Counted from the stretch's first letter, positions 1 through 12,393 are shown. The stretch is 64,000 nt of DNA from Parasponia andersonii (GCA_002914805.1 JXTB01000226.1:299345-363344), one strand, 5' to 3'. The notes: generated from the sequence alone by a model not told the origin. Numbers and translations are program-made.

Positions 1-6
1 TGATAA

Positions 7-198
7 AGTTGGTGCATATATTTTTGGCTAACAAGGCAAACAGTAACAGGTTTTAAGCATCTCATGTATGACACTCGAGGAGCGAGTCTTGATTGCATAC
101 GCCCATTTTTTCCTTCTATCAACTGGGAGATTGAGGACGACAATGATTCAACATGCAACAATACGCATAATTCGGAAATTAAACGTGTTCATTCATGA
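7..198 (+). other. Unresolved exon-like open frame
   Basis: This frame is open from base 7 to a TGA at 196-198. A possible acceptor (AACAG) at 45-49 precedes a stretch of balanced, coding-like composition that includes RPFFPSINWEIEDDNDS. The composition differs from the AT-rich low-complexity DNA around it, so an exon of a host gene truncated at the window edge, or a gene relic, is plausible. I do not recognise the family. No donor site is evident before the stop, so it could be a terminal exon. Confidence is low because the evidence is composition only. Confidence 0.25.
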
Positions 199-617
199 AA
201 TTCAGTTTTTACTAATGCTATTTTTTCTCTGTTTCGGGTTCACAGGTAACATTTTGTTTATGATTGACTTAATGGTAATATTTAGAGAATGAACATTGGA
301 CCAGGGCCTTATATCAAGCTCGACATCCTCTATTTATTATACGTTCCTAATGAATCCATAAAATGAGAAAGCTGTGGGGAAAACCCAATATCCTGTGTGA
401 GTAGTGATGCTCGGATGAGTGAGGATGATTAAATATTCTTCGTACTCAGGTATGATTGTTTTTGCTTAACCAAGTTGGATAGATCTCTTTTGATATCATT
501 CTCAAGCTGGATTGGTAGACGTGTTTGTCTTATTTAGCACTAATTTTGATCAAAGATGAAAATGGAAATGATGCTTTTTATACTTGAAAGGTAATATCAT
601 CTTCTGGGCATTACATT

Positions 618-854
618 TTGTGCGAATGGTGTAAGCTTCTGCACTACGTCTTTATCTGGGGTGACATGACTATCGATTTTTCTAGAGGCGAGTCCATATC
701 TTATGCGGATTATGATCTTTACAAGAATAGAGATTCTCAAGTTAAGGCCCATATTGATCAATTAATGGTACTTCAGCAACAGTTGAATATGAATCTGAAT
801 TTACTTTTTAAAAATCCACTCTTCTGTTTGCTCAATTTGGTGATTGGTGTGTAA
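618..854 (+). other. Unresolved exon-like open frame
   Basis: The open frame contains a coding-like stretch (GDMTIDFSRGESISYADYD, then a charged helix ending QLMVLQQQLN) and degrades into low-complexity sequence at its end. Together with the frame at 7-198 and a Ser/Glu-rich stretch near 1100-1160, it suggests remnants or exons of one + strand gene spread over about 1.2 kb. No product is recognised and the splice boundaries are not convincing. It may be a decayed gene fragment. Confidence 0.22.
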
Positions 855-1568
855 CAAAAGCTTCATCTCTTTCCCGAATTTGGCCCCTCTTTTGCCTTTT
901 CTTTGATCTGATTGGGTATTATTTTCTTTTGTTTTCTACAGGGGCACCTAATCCACTCGCCCCTTCATTACAGTTTTTGAATGATGGCTATTAATCTGCA
1001 ATTATTGACGATGCAAAAAGATAAATGGCAGCAGTAGTGTTATTTTAACCAACGATTTTTCATAGAACTTCTCATTATGACCCTCTTTGGTTCCTTCAAG
1101 TAGCTCTAACCAGAGACAATGCCATTGCTCAGAGTCAGAGTCATCTGCACAATCATTTGAGGTAATTATGTACTGTCATTATATTCTGAGAGCAGTGGAC
1201 GAGAAGCTTTTAATACCCCCAATAGGCCAATACCCCATCTCTCCCAGGAGAGCTAGAGAAAAAAGAGAGTACACTATACTGCACAGAAAAACATCCTTTT
1301 GTTAAAAGTAATTATTGAGAAAATCTTGACGACTAAATTAACAAACGTAGTTCATGCACGGCTTGTAAATATAAAGTGAGCTTCACATCGTTACTAATGA
1401 GACTCTTTTTAAGAAAGCGGGAATGTTTTCTCTCGTCTTATTGTAAGGGAACAAAGTCACGTGTCCTTTCGCTTGAATTCTGTATGTTCATGAGATGTCC
1501 TTGAGTCATTCAAGTTTATATCATTGGCATTTACTAAGCTGGCCAAAGGGTACCCTTATTTTTTTAAG

Positions 1569-1569
<1 letters not shown>

Positions 1570-1601
<32 letters not shown>
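1570..1601. repeat. (TA)n microsatellite followed by a T run
   Basis: A pure AT dinucleotide run is followed by a homopolymer T tract. The word TTAAGCTATAAT occurs on both sides of the run, suggesting a small slippage-driven duplication. The remaining sequence from about 1300 to 2680 is AT-rich intergenic DNA with no further coding signal. Confidence 0.8.
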
Positions 1602-1609
<8 letters not shown>

Positions 1610-2318
1610 TTTTTGTGAGAATTTTTTAAGCTATAATAGTACCTTTAGGGTTACTTCTGTTGAATTTTTTTTTCATTCTTCCATATTTGGATTCCAACTT
1701 CTACCTGACAATTGAAAAGGTCAAGAGGTTGAATACACAGGATGAGTTCGGACATCATTCGCTACATTGCAGATTACTTCAAGAATGTATATATATACAC
1801 AAAGATATTTATACATATGAATGCAGTTGTATATTGTAGAAAACAGAGGGAAAAATATACGAAGAAAAGGAACTCATGGACTAGTGTATAATTTTATATT
1901 GCTTTTATATCAAAGTTGTTGAGGTCACATGAAGAGTTTGAAGCATGATGGCATGAACATATATTATGAATGGAAGCAACTCATGTACCCTTTTGGAATC
2001 CTTATAATATTTGTACCATTTTGGCACCCACCTTCTTTAAATATAGATTTTAAATGATCTCTTGTCAAAATAAATAAAAATATGACATTTTAAAAATCAT
2101 AACAAATTATTTTATTTTATATTAATAATTTTTATTATTTTATAAATAATTTAATTTTTTGATTATTTTTTAATTTAAATTTAAATACATTATCATGAAC
2201 AATTAAACATAGTCATCTGACTACAATCAAACACAATTATATATTTTAGATATAAGATATCACAATTTTTAGCGTTACCATTAATCTATAAGTTGAAATT
2301 AACTTTGTAGCAAACGGC

Positions 2319-2324
2319 CACGTG
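2319..2324. promoter_or_regulatory. G-box CACGTG upstream of the glycine-rich protein gene
   Basis: A perfect palindromic CACGTG in the context GGCCACGTGTAAG lies about 365 bp upstream of the start codon at 2688. G-boxes bind plant bZIP and bHLH factors, and the ACGTG core is also the ABRE core. The position fits a promoter element, but function is inferred. Confidence 0.4.
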
Positions 2325-2687
2325 TAAGTACACACTTTGATGGTCCCTGGCTAAGAATTTACTGGTACCAGAGTCAGGGAAATGAGCTGAAAGAGTTGCG
2401 CGTGCTTTATGAGTGGATGCAGAGTGCGCATAAAATCCAAGCTTCCTGGTTGCCATGCCACGGCAACCGCAGGTGGGGACAAAGTGAGACAAAAGCAATA
2501 TCTCTTTTCTCTCTCTTTTAAGATTGAACCAAGGTTTGTTGAGATTCCTTAGAGGTCTAACGATCAAGTGGGGCCAATCTCCGCTGTCAAAGGCTCAAAT
2601 TCAAGTAAGCATAGTTATATGTATGGTGTAGCCACATGTCTTGCTTCACCCACATTTGCATTCTAATTGAACTCCTAAACTAAAGAG

Positions 2688-3306
2688 ATGGTTACGCCAA
2701 GGCCTTTATGGGTTGTGTTGTTTATTTCCATGGCAGTTGTTGGGCTGAAAGGTGAGCATGACTTGGAAAACGGCACTACTGCTCAGGGTCAGGGAATGGC
2801 TCCCTCTTTATCTATAACTCAAGTTTCTCGAGGTAATGCGCAAGTAAAAAACGACGACACTTCTTACCAAGAAGTTGAGGTAAATAACAGAGACATATAT
2901 TACAGAGGAGGGGGCGGCGGAGGTGGAGGTGGAGGTGGAGGTGGCAGTTACAGANGGGGGGGGAGGGGGGGGAGGCGGTGGCGGTGGTGGAGGGGGTGGA
3001 GGAGGTGGTAGTGGATGGGGATGGGGTGGAGGAGGAGGAGGTGGTGGCTGGTGGAAATGGGGTTGTGGGAGACAGCCAAAAGCTGGCAAAGGAAGAAGAG
3101 GAGAAAGAGAAGGCGTTAACCATAACCATAACCGTGCAAGCAGGAACAGAGTGTTTAGCGAAGATGATTATAAGTTGGGAGAGTTTGCACAGTGTATGAG
3201 AAAAGGCCGTTGCAGAAGCATGAGATTGGATTGCCCACTTCACTGTGGTGGACCTTGTTTCTATGACTGTCAGTACATGTGCAAAGCTCATTGTCGACGT
3301 CCCTAA
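2688..3306 (+). CDS. Secreted glycine-rich protein with C-terminal 8-Cys motif (frameshifted at an N)
   Basis: The product starts with a clear signal peptide (hydrophobic WVVLFISMAVVG, probable cleavage near residue 22). An acidic spacer, a very long poly-Gly tract, a W/G-rich stretch and a basic region follow. It ends in a Cys-rich domain with spacing C-X5-C-X6-C followed by five C-X3 steps (8 Cys: QCMRKGRC, then DCPLHC, PCFYDC, MCKAHC). This matches small glycine-rich cell-wall or apoplastic proteins of plants, and the Cys domain probably forms disulfides outside the cell. The first 89 or so codons are in one frame and the rest in another. The switch coincides with N at 2955 inside a G homopolymer, and the span (619 bp) is one base off a multiple of three. 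I read this as a sequencing or assembly error rather than a true mutation, because the Cys-rich end is intact. Single exon. Confidence 0.75.
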
Positions 3307-6300
3307 TTCACCACGTACTACTGATTAATCATGAGTTACCCTAGTTAATCCCTTAACCCCTTTCCTACAGTCACATTTGTGTTAAACTAAAGGTTTTTTT
3401 AGTGTTACAGCTTGTTGGCTTTAGCATAGTAGATGTCCTTGATTTTTATTTTTCCCATAATGAGTTCACACAAGTGTTTCTTGTGTTTCTGTTTGTTTAT
3501 TTTTGGTTTGTTTTGTATTCCGTCCTGATCTTACATTCGTTTGTTTTTGGCCTTGGTTGAGTCTAGTTAGTACTATCTTCAAGTAACAAGTGGGTATGAT
3601 ATGCACTCTGCAGCTTTAGTGACGACTTAGAGTCTTTGATAGTAAAGGAACTTTAGTTTTTGTTATTTCGTTCATGTACTGTATGGTAAGCTTTTTCAGC
3701 TCCATGATTATTTTGGATTGTGACCGGCTCAACAAAGAGGCCAGCTTAATTTAAAGGATTTTTTCTTTTCGGAGACGAAAGTATTATGTATGCAATCCAA
3801 CGTCTCTCTGTTCAATGATTTTGTAATATTGAAATTAGTAAGAGATTTTTGCTTTCCGAGAGAAATACGATCGATGGTTATCTTTTTTGGTTAAAATTGG
3901 AATGAATTCAATTAAAATATTGATTTCCACTTTCATTACCTGTAATCCCCCTCCATAGAACAAATAATATCTCCGGTCTCACCGTTAAACACGAGAACAA
4001 TGAAAAAAAAAAAAAAAAAGTAACACCAGCACAATCCAGAGTACTATACCACTATATTGTAATATGCAATTCTTCTTGCGGGCTTCCATTTTAATACAAT
4101 CTTAAACGGTGACACGTCCGAAATAAATGCATTTTGTTATTGAGTCTTGTTCGCAGGGATTTTGTTCCGTGAATTAATACGGGGCATGCGTTTATTTCTC
4201 TATGGAGCGAAGTCAAAACTCGTATTTAATATAATTATCATCCGTATAATTTTAAAAAAATTTATAGATAAATTTTTTATCCGTTGATAGGGTGATCTGC
4301 TAAATTTCCTCCACAATAGTTAGTTAGTGATATATTTAATAAAGTACTCTTAATAAATAGTAAATGAAAAATAATCAAACTATATAAAAAAAAAATCAAT
4401 AAATAGTAAATGAAAAATAATCAAACTATATAAAAAAAATCAATAAATAGTAAATGAAAAATAATCAAACTATATAAAAAAAAAAAAAACAAAGACAAAT
4501 AGGATTTTAAAAATTTGTGACAACTTACTTCTTTCATGTGAATATGTGACTATTTATAATGATTTTGTGGTCTCTAAAATACTAGAATTAATGTTCACGT
4601 GTCCCTCAAAAAATAAGAAAGAATTACACCTACTTACTTGTATAGACGAGAGCACATAATTAGGCCAAATATCGGCCTCTCTACAACTTGCGATATCTTT
4701 TATTTTTATTACTTAATCAGACCCATGCTGTTACTTAGTAGGTGGTTAAGTTTCTTGTTATTTTTTATTAGTATTTCACTATGAGTGTTCAACTAATCAA
4801 TGGTACGTTTAATATCTATTCGGAAATATCGAATATGACTCATATTCAAGACTAAGAGTGTACGTCATTCAATCCAATCCTACAAGTCAATTCAAACAAA
4901 AAATGACAGCCCACATACGTGGTTGATGGGTTATAATTTTTCAAACTGAAAGTATGAGTTGGTTAGGGGTTTAGAACTTTTCAAGCCACTTATGAATGGA
5001 GGTTTTGTTCAGAAGTTTTATGCAACTTAAAATATCACTTTGTTCCTTTTGAGTTCTTCTAAATCTCTTGTTATGATATTCCGATTCTAATTCAGTGCTT
5101 ATGAGAGTCCACTTCAACCTGCTATTATTACGGTTTGCACTCTTAACAATGTCGAATCCTAGAGTCCAGCGCCGCAATCTTTTTGTACTCTTGGAGGAAA
5201 AAAAGAATTTAAGGACAATGGCTTTGTCACGCTTACTTAAGATTACTAGTTAATTTATATATTTTTACTATACCAAGCGTAAAAGTTGTAATTGTATTTA
5301 TATAATTACATTTCTTTTATTATGTAGTACGAATTGTTCTCGCAGCATTTAGTTAATTGTGTTGTCCAAATTGAATCAGAATTAATTACAAATATGACAA
5401 TTCAATAGTTCATTTACCCTAGAATATTTCCTGTGCGTTAATATAGATATACTGTGGTATGAGCAACACCCACACTTGCAATTTCAAAATTACTATTGCA
5501 AATTAGTCTATTTTCAAATATCATTTATGTAAGCCTACTTTTAATAACTCTTCGGTGAATAACCTGTTTAAGCGATAACTAGATTATAAGGACAAAACTA
5601 GCCATAATAAAAATGAGTTTGGCACTTATTCAATTGGTCCATTTATCATCAACCTTTTTTCTTTTGGAGTGGCATTTATCATCACTTTCAAAACTAGGAT
5701 TTTTGCTTGAGTGCACATACTTTCAAATTTTTATGCTTCTTGCTATAACCGAATTTTGGGTGTATTGCAACTAATTTTTTGTTTTTTAAATATTTTGTAA
5801 AATAATCTGTATATCAGTATATATATTAAATGCAAAATATAATGTTAAATGCAAAATATAATGTACTTCGTATTTTAATTAATGCACTCCGTACACAATC
5901 TAAAGCTCATGTATAAGTAGATATACTAAGTATAAAAATATATATATTCGACTATTTAGTTATAAAAGAAACTGTGACATTATTCAAATATCCAAATCGG
6001 AAAAAAAAAAAAAACTAAAACACCATTAATATTGGACCCTTCTACGGTAACAAGTCCATGAACAGTGAACAACTAGGTTTAGAACGGCTTAAATTGTTGT
6101 AAGGCTGGGCCGCTGGGAGGGGGTCGTGAACTTGTGCCATTGGAAACAGTACATAAATACCCGTTTTCCTATTTTTAATAGATTTATAAAGCTTTGGAGA
6201 AATATATACCTTTATACATGAAATATAACTATTCATGTAATAATTGGTATATTTTTCATGTAACAATTGGTATATACTTAAATTATAAATGCATACCAAA

Positions 6301-6447
6301 CATGTTCATGTATACCTAAAAACGACATTTAAATGTTTACCTAAAAATAGATATGAACCTATTTAAAAAGAAAATTAGTCTTAGGAAAACGAGTAATGGC
6401 ACACGTCTTGGCAAAATATTATGAATAAATAATTTAAATGACACAGA
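3307..6447. other. AT-rich intergenic region
   Basis: The first roughly 450 bp look like T-rich plant 3' UTR and downstream sequence of the glycine-rich protein gene. The rest is AT-rich with homopolymer runs, a tandem repeat at 4352-4490, and a two-copy 19-bp repeat (AAATGCAAAATATAATGTT) near 5827-5865. No RNA gene or protein gene could be supported. Confidence 0.6.
4352..4490. repeat. Three-copy tandem repeat, about 45-bp unit
   Basis: Three adjacent copies of a unit containing AATAAATAGTAAATG and ATAATCAAACTATAT, starting near 4352, 4398 and 4442, are nearly identical. They differ mainly in the length of the closing A run (10, 8 and 14). Near-identity implies recent slippage or unequal exchange. 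Confidence 0.9.
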
Positions 6448-7534
6448 GATGTCAAATGGACTAGACCCATTTGATACGACGACACGACATGAAAAAATCC
6501 GTACCAAGCACGTTATAAGGTATTGGGCCTTACCAAATTCTAATTTTTGGGCACTGTCTACTGGTATGGCACTACATGAGATTGGACACAAGCACGACAC
6601 AAGTACGATACGACCCAAAAGGCACAAAAAACACAACCCAAAGGATTTTTAAAAATATTTATTTTTCCTTTAACAATCTTAAAGACTTAAATGATAAATT
6701 CTTTTCTATCTACTTAAATGACCAATTTTATATATTAAAAAAATTTAATACTAAAAATTTCTAGTAGAAAAGACCAAGTGCTAAATAAAATTTGATTCTG
6801 AATCTCACACTAAAATGGTTAAATTGATATTAAAAATTTGAAAGATTTGTTCTCTTATAGAACATATGCTAATTTACATAATTTGAATTTAAAAAAAATC
6901 ACTTCTCACTAAAAGAAATTTTGAAAATATATAAATAATGATAGTTTGGGCATGTATCAACCTAATTAGGATGTATTCAAATTAGTTTGATGAAAAGAAT
7001 AATATTTCTACCAAAAAACTTTGTTATATTATTTATATTTAAAATATTTTATGTATTTTTTATTTTTTCTTATAAATAAATTAACTTTTTTTTGTTCTTT
7101 TTTTCAAAAAAAGGTTTGCATTAGTGATTTTTAATTGAATATTTTTTTTTTCCAAATAATTATAGATATATTATATATTTTTGTTATTATTTTAAATCAA
7201 AATATAAAATTTTACTTAAATAATTTTTGAAACTTCATAAAATATTGACTATCACAACAATTTAATGAGTGGATTGAAGTCGGACGCAAAGATACAATAG
7301 TACGTTGGGCTCACTATGCTCAATATAATATGAGTCTGACACAAATACAAGTACAAGCACAAGTACAAGCACAACACGACACGAAATGTGTTTGTGCTTA
7401 TGGCCGTGTCAAGCTCAGAATTTTAAAATTTGGACCAACACGAGCACGACACGATATTTGATTGAGTCGTGCTAAACACGATATACACGAGTAAATTTAT
7501 AAAACACCGGGCTGAAATACGACTCATTTGACAT
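6448..7534. mobile_element. CACGAC-rich element with short inverted termini
   Basis: The left end reads GATGTCAAATGG (6448-6459) and the right end CATTTGACAT (7525-7534), so ATGTCAAATG forms a terminal inverted repeat. Just inside both ends the sequence is packed with CACGAC/CACGACACG and ACAAGCAC words (6475-6625 and 7325-7500), oriented inward. The middle is AT-rich and non-coding. The structure suggests a non-autonomous DNA transposon or foldback element about 1.09 kb long with subterminal repeat arrays. No clear target duplication was seen, so the class is open. Confidence 0.5.
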
Positions 7535-7634
7535 ATCCGGAATAATACGACATTATATCATTTATTAATATTTAGTAGTGTATAATTGACTTATTACTTA
7601 TTACCTAAGTTTCCACGTCATTTAAGATAATTTG

Positions 7635-7648
7635 TTTTATAAAATATA
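7635..7648 (+). promoter_or_regulatory. TATA-like box of the SH3P gene
   Basis: TTTTATAAAATATA is the best TATA-type sequence upstream of the start codon at 8044. It would imply a 5' leader of roughly 370 bp with A-rich runs and a CA repeat (about 8003-8014), typical of plant leaders. No transcript evidence is available. Confidence 0.35.
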
Positions 7649-8043
7649 TGGCAAAAAAAAGGGATATTGAGCCTGGGTGATAGTCGTCAATTGTCCAGAA
7701 CGGAGACAGAGAGAGAGAGGCGTTGCATTTTCTGATTTTCCGACAATTTGCAATTAAAAATTTAAATAAAAGAAAAAGGAAAATAATGTTAAAAAGTGAG
7801 GTAACGTTTAATTCAAGTTTAAGAAAGAAAGAAAGAGAGAAAGTAATGATAAATAATAAGAGATTGGAATGGACAGAGAGCGTGGCGGTCAAAAAAAAAA
7901 AAAAAGGCGAAGCCCACATATCTGATATCTCCACTGAAAATAAATTCATTTTTTCGTTCTTCGGAAATTCCCCAACTCAGAAGAGAAAAAAAAAAAAAAA
8001 AAACACACACACACACCACCAATTCATTATTGGATATTGATTC

Positions 8044-10953
8044 ATGGAAGCGATCAGAAAGCAGGCTACCAAACTGAGAGACCAGGTCGCTAAGCAACAA
8101 CAGGTCCCTTGTTCTACTCTTCATCCTCCCAACCCTACTTTCTTCTTCTTCTTCTTCTTCTTTTTTCTTCTTTATTATTTTAGATTTTTTCAATTTGGCC
8201 CAAAGGAACAATTGGTCTTTGATTATTCGAAAACAACTTTCTGTTCAATAGATCTCCCCTATTTTTAAATGTTTTTTTTTTTTTTTTATGAGTCCCAATT
8301 TTATTGTAGCGGCTACTAATCATAAATAAATACTGCTTAAAAGTTATTATATATTGGTTCGATTGATGAGATCTCATCTACGACATGGTAAAGAAATTAA
8401 TGAATTTGAAGGTGAAATGTATCGATTCAATCTCAAAGCGTCGTTTACGGATTTTCCAAATCTCATTATTTCATTGGTTAGTATGTTGATTGCTCGGTTT
8501 ATTTAATATTTACTGATTATATATGATATTGGAGGGGGGAGGTTCTTAAATGAGAATGACGGTGAAAGGGGAAGAAGGAGGTGAGATTTTTTTCTTTTTT
8601 AAAATTTTTTTTTGAGACTTTTTATATCAGCTACGGTCCTGCATTACCAAAGGGTATTCTAAGCATAAGAAAAAAATAATATTTTAGCTGGGGTGTTGGG
8701 GGGGAAGAAAAAAAGAAATATTGGTTGTTTCATGCTTTTCTTATGGTGATTTATGCATATAGAATTTTCACAATATGTCAGGCTGTCTTCAAACAATTTG
8801 CTGGTGGTATATATGGAGGCTCAGATAATGTGGTTGCTGATGAGACCGAACTCCAACAACATCAGAAACTGGAGAGGCTCTATATTTCGACTCGTGCTGG
8901 AAAGGTTGCATATTGTTCTTTTGCTTGCTTGAATATCTAATTGCACCATTTCTTCTTCGCTTTCTAACCCGTATCATATGTATTACCTTGTTCCAGCATT
9001 ACCAAAGAGACATCGTTCGTGGTGTGGAAGGCTATATTGTAACAGGATCCAAGCAAGTTGAAATTGGCAAGTTGCTATAGATGTCTTTTCGTTTGTGGGA
9101 TATGGCTTCACATAATGTTTTTATCGTTCATATTGGTAATTTTTTTATTATTATTATTATTTTTTTTGTATAAACAGGAACCAAGTTGTCAGAAGACAGC
9201 AGGAAATATGGCACTGAAAATACTTGCACGAGTGGTAGTACATTATCCAAAGCTGCCCAGAGTTTTGGAAGAGCTCGAGCTCAAATGGAAAAGGAGCGTG
9301 GAGTTCTTCTGAAAGCCCTTGGCACACAGGTTTGAAAATATAGTGAGCCTGACTAAGAGCTGTCTCCATAATAAATCATACATCATACATGAGTTTTCTG
9401 TTCTTGAAAAACAAAAAAATCCAGGTTGCGGAACCTTTAAGAGCAATGGTTGTGGGAGCTCCTTTGGAAGATGCTCGGCATCTTGCTCAAAGATATGACA
9501 GAATGCGACAGGATGCTGAAGCTCAGGTAATTTGATGGCACTACTTTGTCTTATAGGGATATATCACTAGTCTGCCATACAACCGTTGATTTATGAAAAA
9601 AGAAATGTTAGACTAGGTTGGTTCTAGAATTGCACCTTACATGGTTGATAGCTAAATTCTCTAATCCTATGGACTTCTAAATTTCCAAATTAATAACTTG
9701 ATTAAAAAAAAAAAAAAACCGAAAAAGACTGGTTGATACTTTTAATGTTTGAAATATGGCACTACTCTGGAAAGTTTGTTTTGGGATATTGCTTACTTGA
9801 TACTTTTATATCTTGATTGATTATTCCTACAAGGTGATCTTTACATTATGATTGCACCCAGACAGGCTATTGATGTATCCAGACGCCAAGCAAAGTTACG
9901 AGAATCCACAAGCAGTCCTGATTTTATTATGAAGCTAGAAGTTGCTGAAACCAAGCTTCAGGAGCTAAAGTCCAATGTGGCAACAATGGGCAAAGAAGCT
10001 GCTGCAGCAATGGCTGCTGTTGAAGGACAACAACAGAGGTTGACTCTTCAGCGTCTTCTTGCCATGGTAATGCAATAAGCCTTTGTTTAGTTTCTTTATC
10101 GTAGTGTTTTGAAGCAAACAGGCTTATACCTGTTTCATTTCCAATATTGAAATGTCTTCTAAAGTTCAACTTATTTTGGTGTTTCACTGAAGGTCGAAGC
10201 TGAGCGCAACTATCATCAGAGAGTCCTTCAGATTCTTGATCAGCTTGAAGGAGAGGTATGAAATCTTTTTAGCGAAATCATTTTAAGATTGTGGACAGTG
10301 GAAAGGAGTCTTTATGGGTTTTATTTGGTTGTGTATCTTATATTTGCCACGATTACCATTAAAATTCATTCATGGCCAACAGATGTTATCAGAGCGCCAA
10401 CAGATTGAAGCACCTTCTACTCTGGCTGCGGAGGACAGTATGCCTCCACCACCATCATATGAAGAGGTTAGTGGTGTCTTTGCTTCTGAAACCTATGATG
10501 GATCAACGGACAGTGTGGATTATTTCTTGGGAGAGGTAATTGCCTATTTATCTATGTTTGAAGGGCCATGATCGGCTTAGCTTTTTCATTTTGGGACCTT
10601 GAGTTTCTAACTTCAAACTATTTGTTTTCACCCTGTAGGCTATGCATTCATTTAAAGCTGTCACTGATGTGGAGTTGAGTTTGTCTATCGGTGATTATGT
10701 TGTTGTCCGAAAGGTTCCTCCATCTTTCTTTTCCTATCCTGGCATGTTACATTACAATTAATATGTTACTAATTTTGATTGTGCTCGCTGGATCAAACTT
10801 CATTTCTTTTTCCCATTTCATTCCGTGCTTGTGCAGGTCTCAGGCAGTGGTTGGGCTGAAGGTGAATGCAAGGGAAAAGCAGGCTGGTTCCCATTTAATT
10901 ATGTGGAAAGGCGAGACCGTGTGCTTGCAAGCAAGGTAGCTGATGTCTTTTAA
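8044..10953 (+). CDS. SH3P2: SH3 domain-containing protein, SH3P2-like (BAR plus SH3), 10 exons
   Basis: Exons: 8044-8103, 8782-8904, 8997-9066, 9178-9329, 9425-9526, 9866-10066, 10193-10255, 10383-10535, 10639-10713, 10837-10953. They join in frame to 371 codons plus TAA, close to the roughly 370 residues of Arabidopsis SH3P1-3. The start context MEAIRKQATKLRDQVAKQQQ is the family N-terminus. Residues 1 to about 257 form the helical BAR-like region (GYIVTGSKQVEIG, EPLRAMV, RHLAQRYDRMRQ). A Pro-rich linker follows (MPPPPSYEE, about 277), then a C-terminal SH3 domain at about 309-367 (VELSLSIGDYVVV, GSGWAEGECKGKAGWFP). Family proteins bind phosphoinositide membranes and act in clathrin-related trafficking and autophagosome formation. 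Intron 3 (9067-9177) begins GC rather than GT. All other introns are GT-AG. No defects were seen, so it looks functional. Confidence 0.95.
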
Positions 10954-11503
10954 ATTACCCGGCAGTATGGCTTTCCTTGCTTTCAAACGCTGCAGAATTG
11001 AGCTCTAGTAGCATTGTAAATCAGTCCAAAAGTTGTTTGTACCGGCTTTTATCTCTCATGAATACATATTTTTTGCTCATACTTGGATATCAAATATCCT
11101 ATTTTTCTGCCCTCTGTTTGAATCAATATGAGAACCAAAATGGTTAGTGTCGAGTATTTTTCTCTCCGATGTATTTTTGTTCCCAAGTCCTGCTGAGCAG
11201 AATTCGTGTCATGCTAGCGATCTTATATGTATTACTTGTGCATTGCTTTCGAGTGGATTGCATTATTACTGTTTTATCCCTTTTCCTATTGGGCTATCAT
11301 TCCCATAATTCCTCTGCACTATTATTTGGATTATTTCTGGTGCAATATAAATAATTAGACAAAAGTGTAAGCAAACCTGGATATTTTATCGTTCATAGTC
11401 AATTAACAAGAGACTTGAATTAGCTTTTACTCCTAATCTTTGAGTTTTCGCTCAAGCAAATGGTGAATGGGCTCCAAAAAATAATTGAGTCTGCAGCCTT
11501 CAG

Positions 11504-11599
11504 GTGATAATAAATGGGGTAGCGGAGGTGGAAAGTTCGACGAAAAGAGCATCAGCATTACAATCTAACAACCTCCAGGCTCCAGCATGTCCTCACTAG
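11504..11599 (+). other. Possible orphan terminal exon or gene fragment
   Basis: A 32-codon frame begins right after CTTCAG (acceptor-like) and runs VIINGVAEVESSTKRASAL to a TAG at 11597-11599. Base composition is coding-like and unlike the flanking UTR. It could be an alternative last exon of the SH3P gene or a relic of another gene. The product is not recognised. Confidence 0.2.
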
Positions 11600-12393
11600 T
11601 TGTGGGCTTACAGTTTGGTAGAAGATAACAAGAATGGGGTCGACAGCCTCAAGAAGCATTGCAGCGACCACAACCCAAAAGGACCATACTTGGACAGAAA
11701 CAGGCACGTCGGTCTGTAACTATCATCATCATCGGATCTTAAAAAGGTCACAAACCTTTTAAATGGATAGGGTCCATCAATTGACCAGGAAGTGACAACA
11801 TGTTCAACCTAACTCTATAGTTGGTTTTTGACTAGCCGATGAGTCCCAATCTTCCCATAAACCACGACCCTGTTTCGAGCCCAACCCAGGATTTGATCTG
11901 TTTTCAGACCCCAACCTGACCCTACAAAGAATAGTCGTCTCTCTCTAAATTCAGTGTTGATTGTCAAACTGGCGACACAAAACGCACTGCCGTTTAGTCT
12001 CTCTCTCTCTCTGTTTAAACGACGCTTCAACTCTCACCTGGGGCTTTAAGTTTCTGTGCCTAGAGTCTAAACAATGTCGTCATCTTCCCAAACTAGTGTT
12101 TTTTGTTTTCTTCCTTTGGGGGTTTCCTTATTTGGGCCATGAATATGCGCCCAAAATAGTTGTTCTACAAATAAATGTGACACCGGGACATGTCGACATA
12201 GACAGCAATCAACAGCTAAATCTCTTCACGCGCCCCAAAAGTACTCGGAGCTCGCCAGGTAACCAGAGAACAAACAACCTTTCTAGTTTCGTATTGAAAA
12301 TGATTGTACACATCAAGAAGAACAACTCTGCATTCAGACAAACTACACCACCCCGTTTTGCTTCTCTCTCTCTTATCTGATTAACCCAACACA

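Noticed and set aside
2812-3291. Long minus-strand open frames rich in Pro/Ser over the glycine-rich gene
   Set aside because: They are reverse-strand shadows of poly-Gly codons. The + strand has signal peptide and Cys domain.
12061-12110. Possible start codon context at about 12074 after a CT-rich leader-like stretch
   Set aside because: The frame closes after about 22 codons and no downstream exon was found.
11961-12380. 139-codon + strand open frame downstream of the BBX21-like gene
   Set aside because: No recognisable domain and mixed composition. It lies where the 3' flank of the minus-strand BBX21-like gene is expected, with no splice or promoter support.
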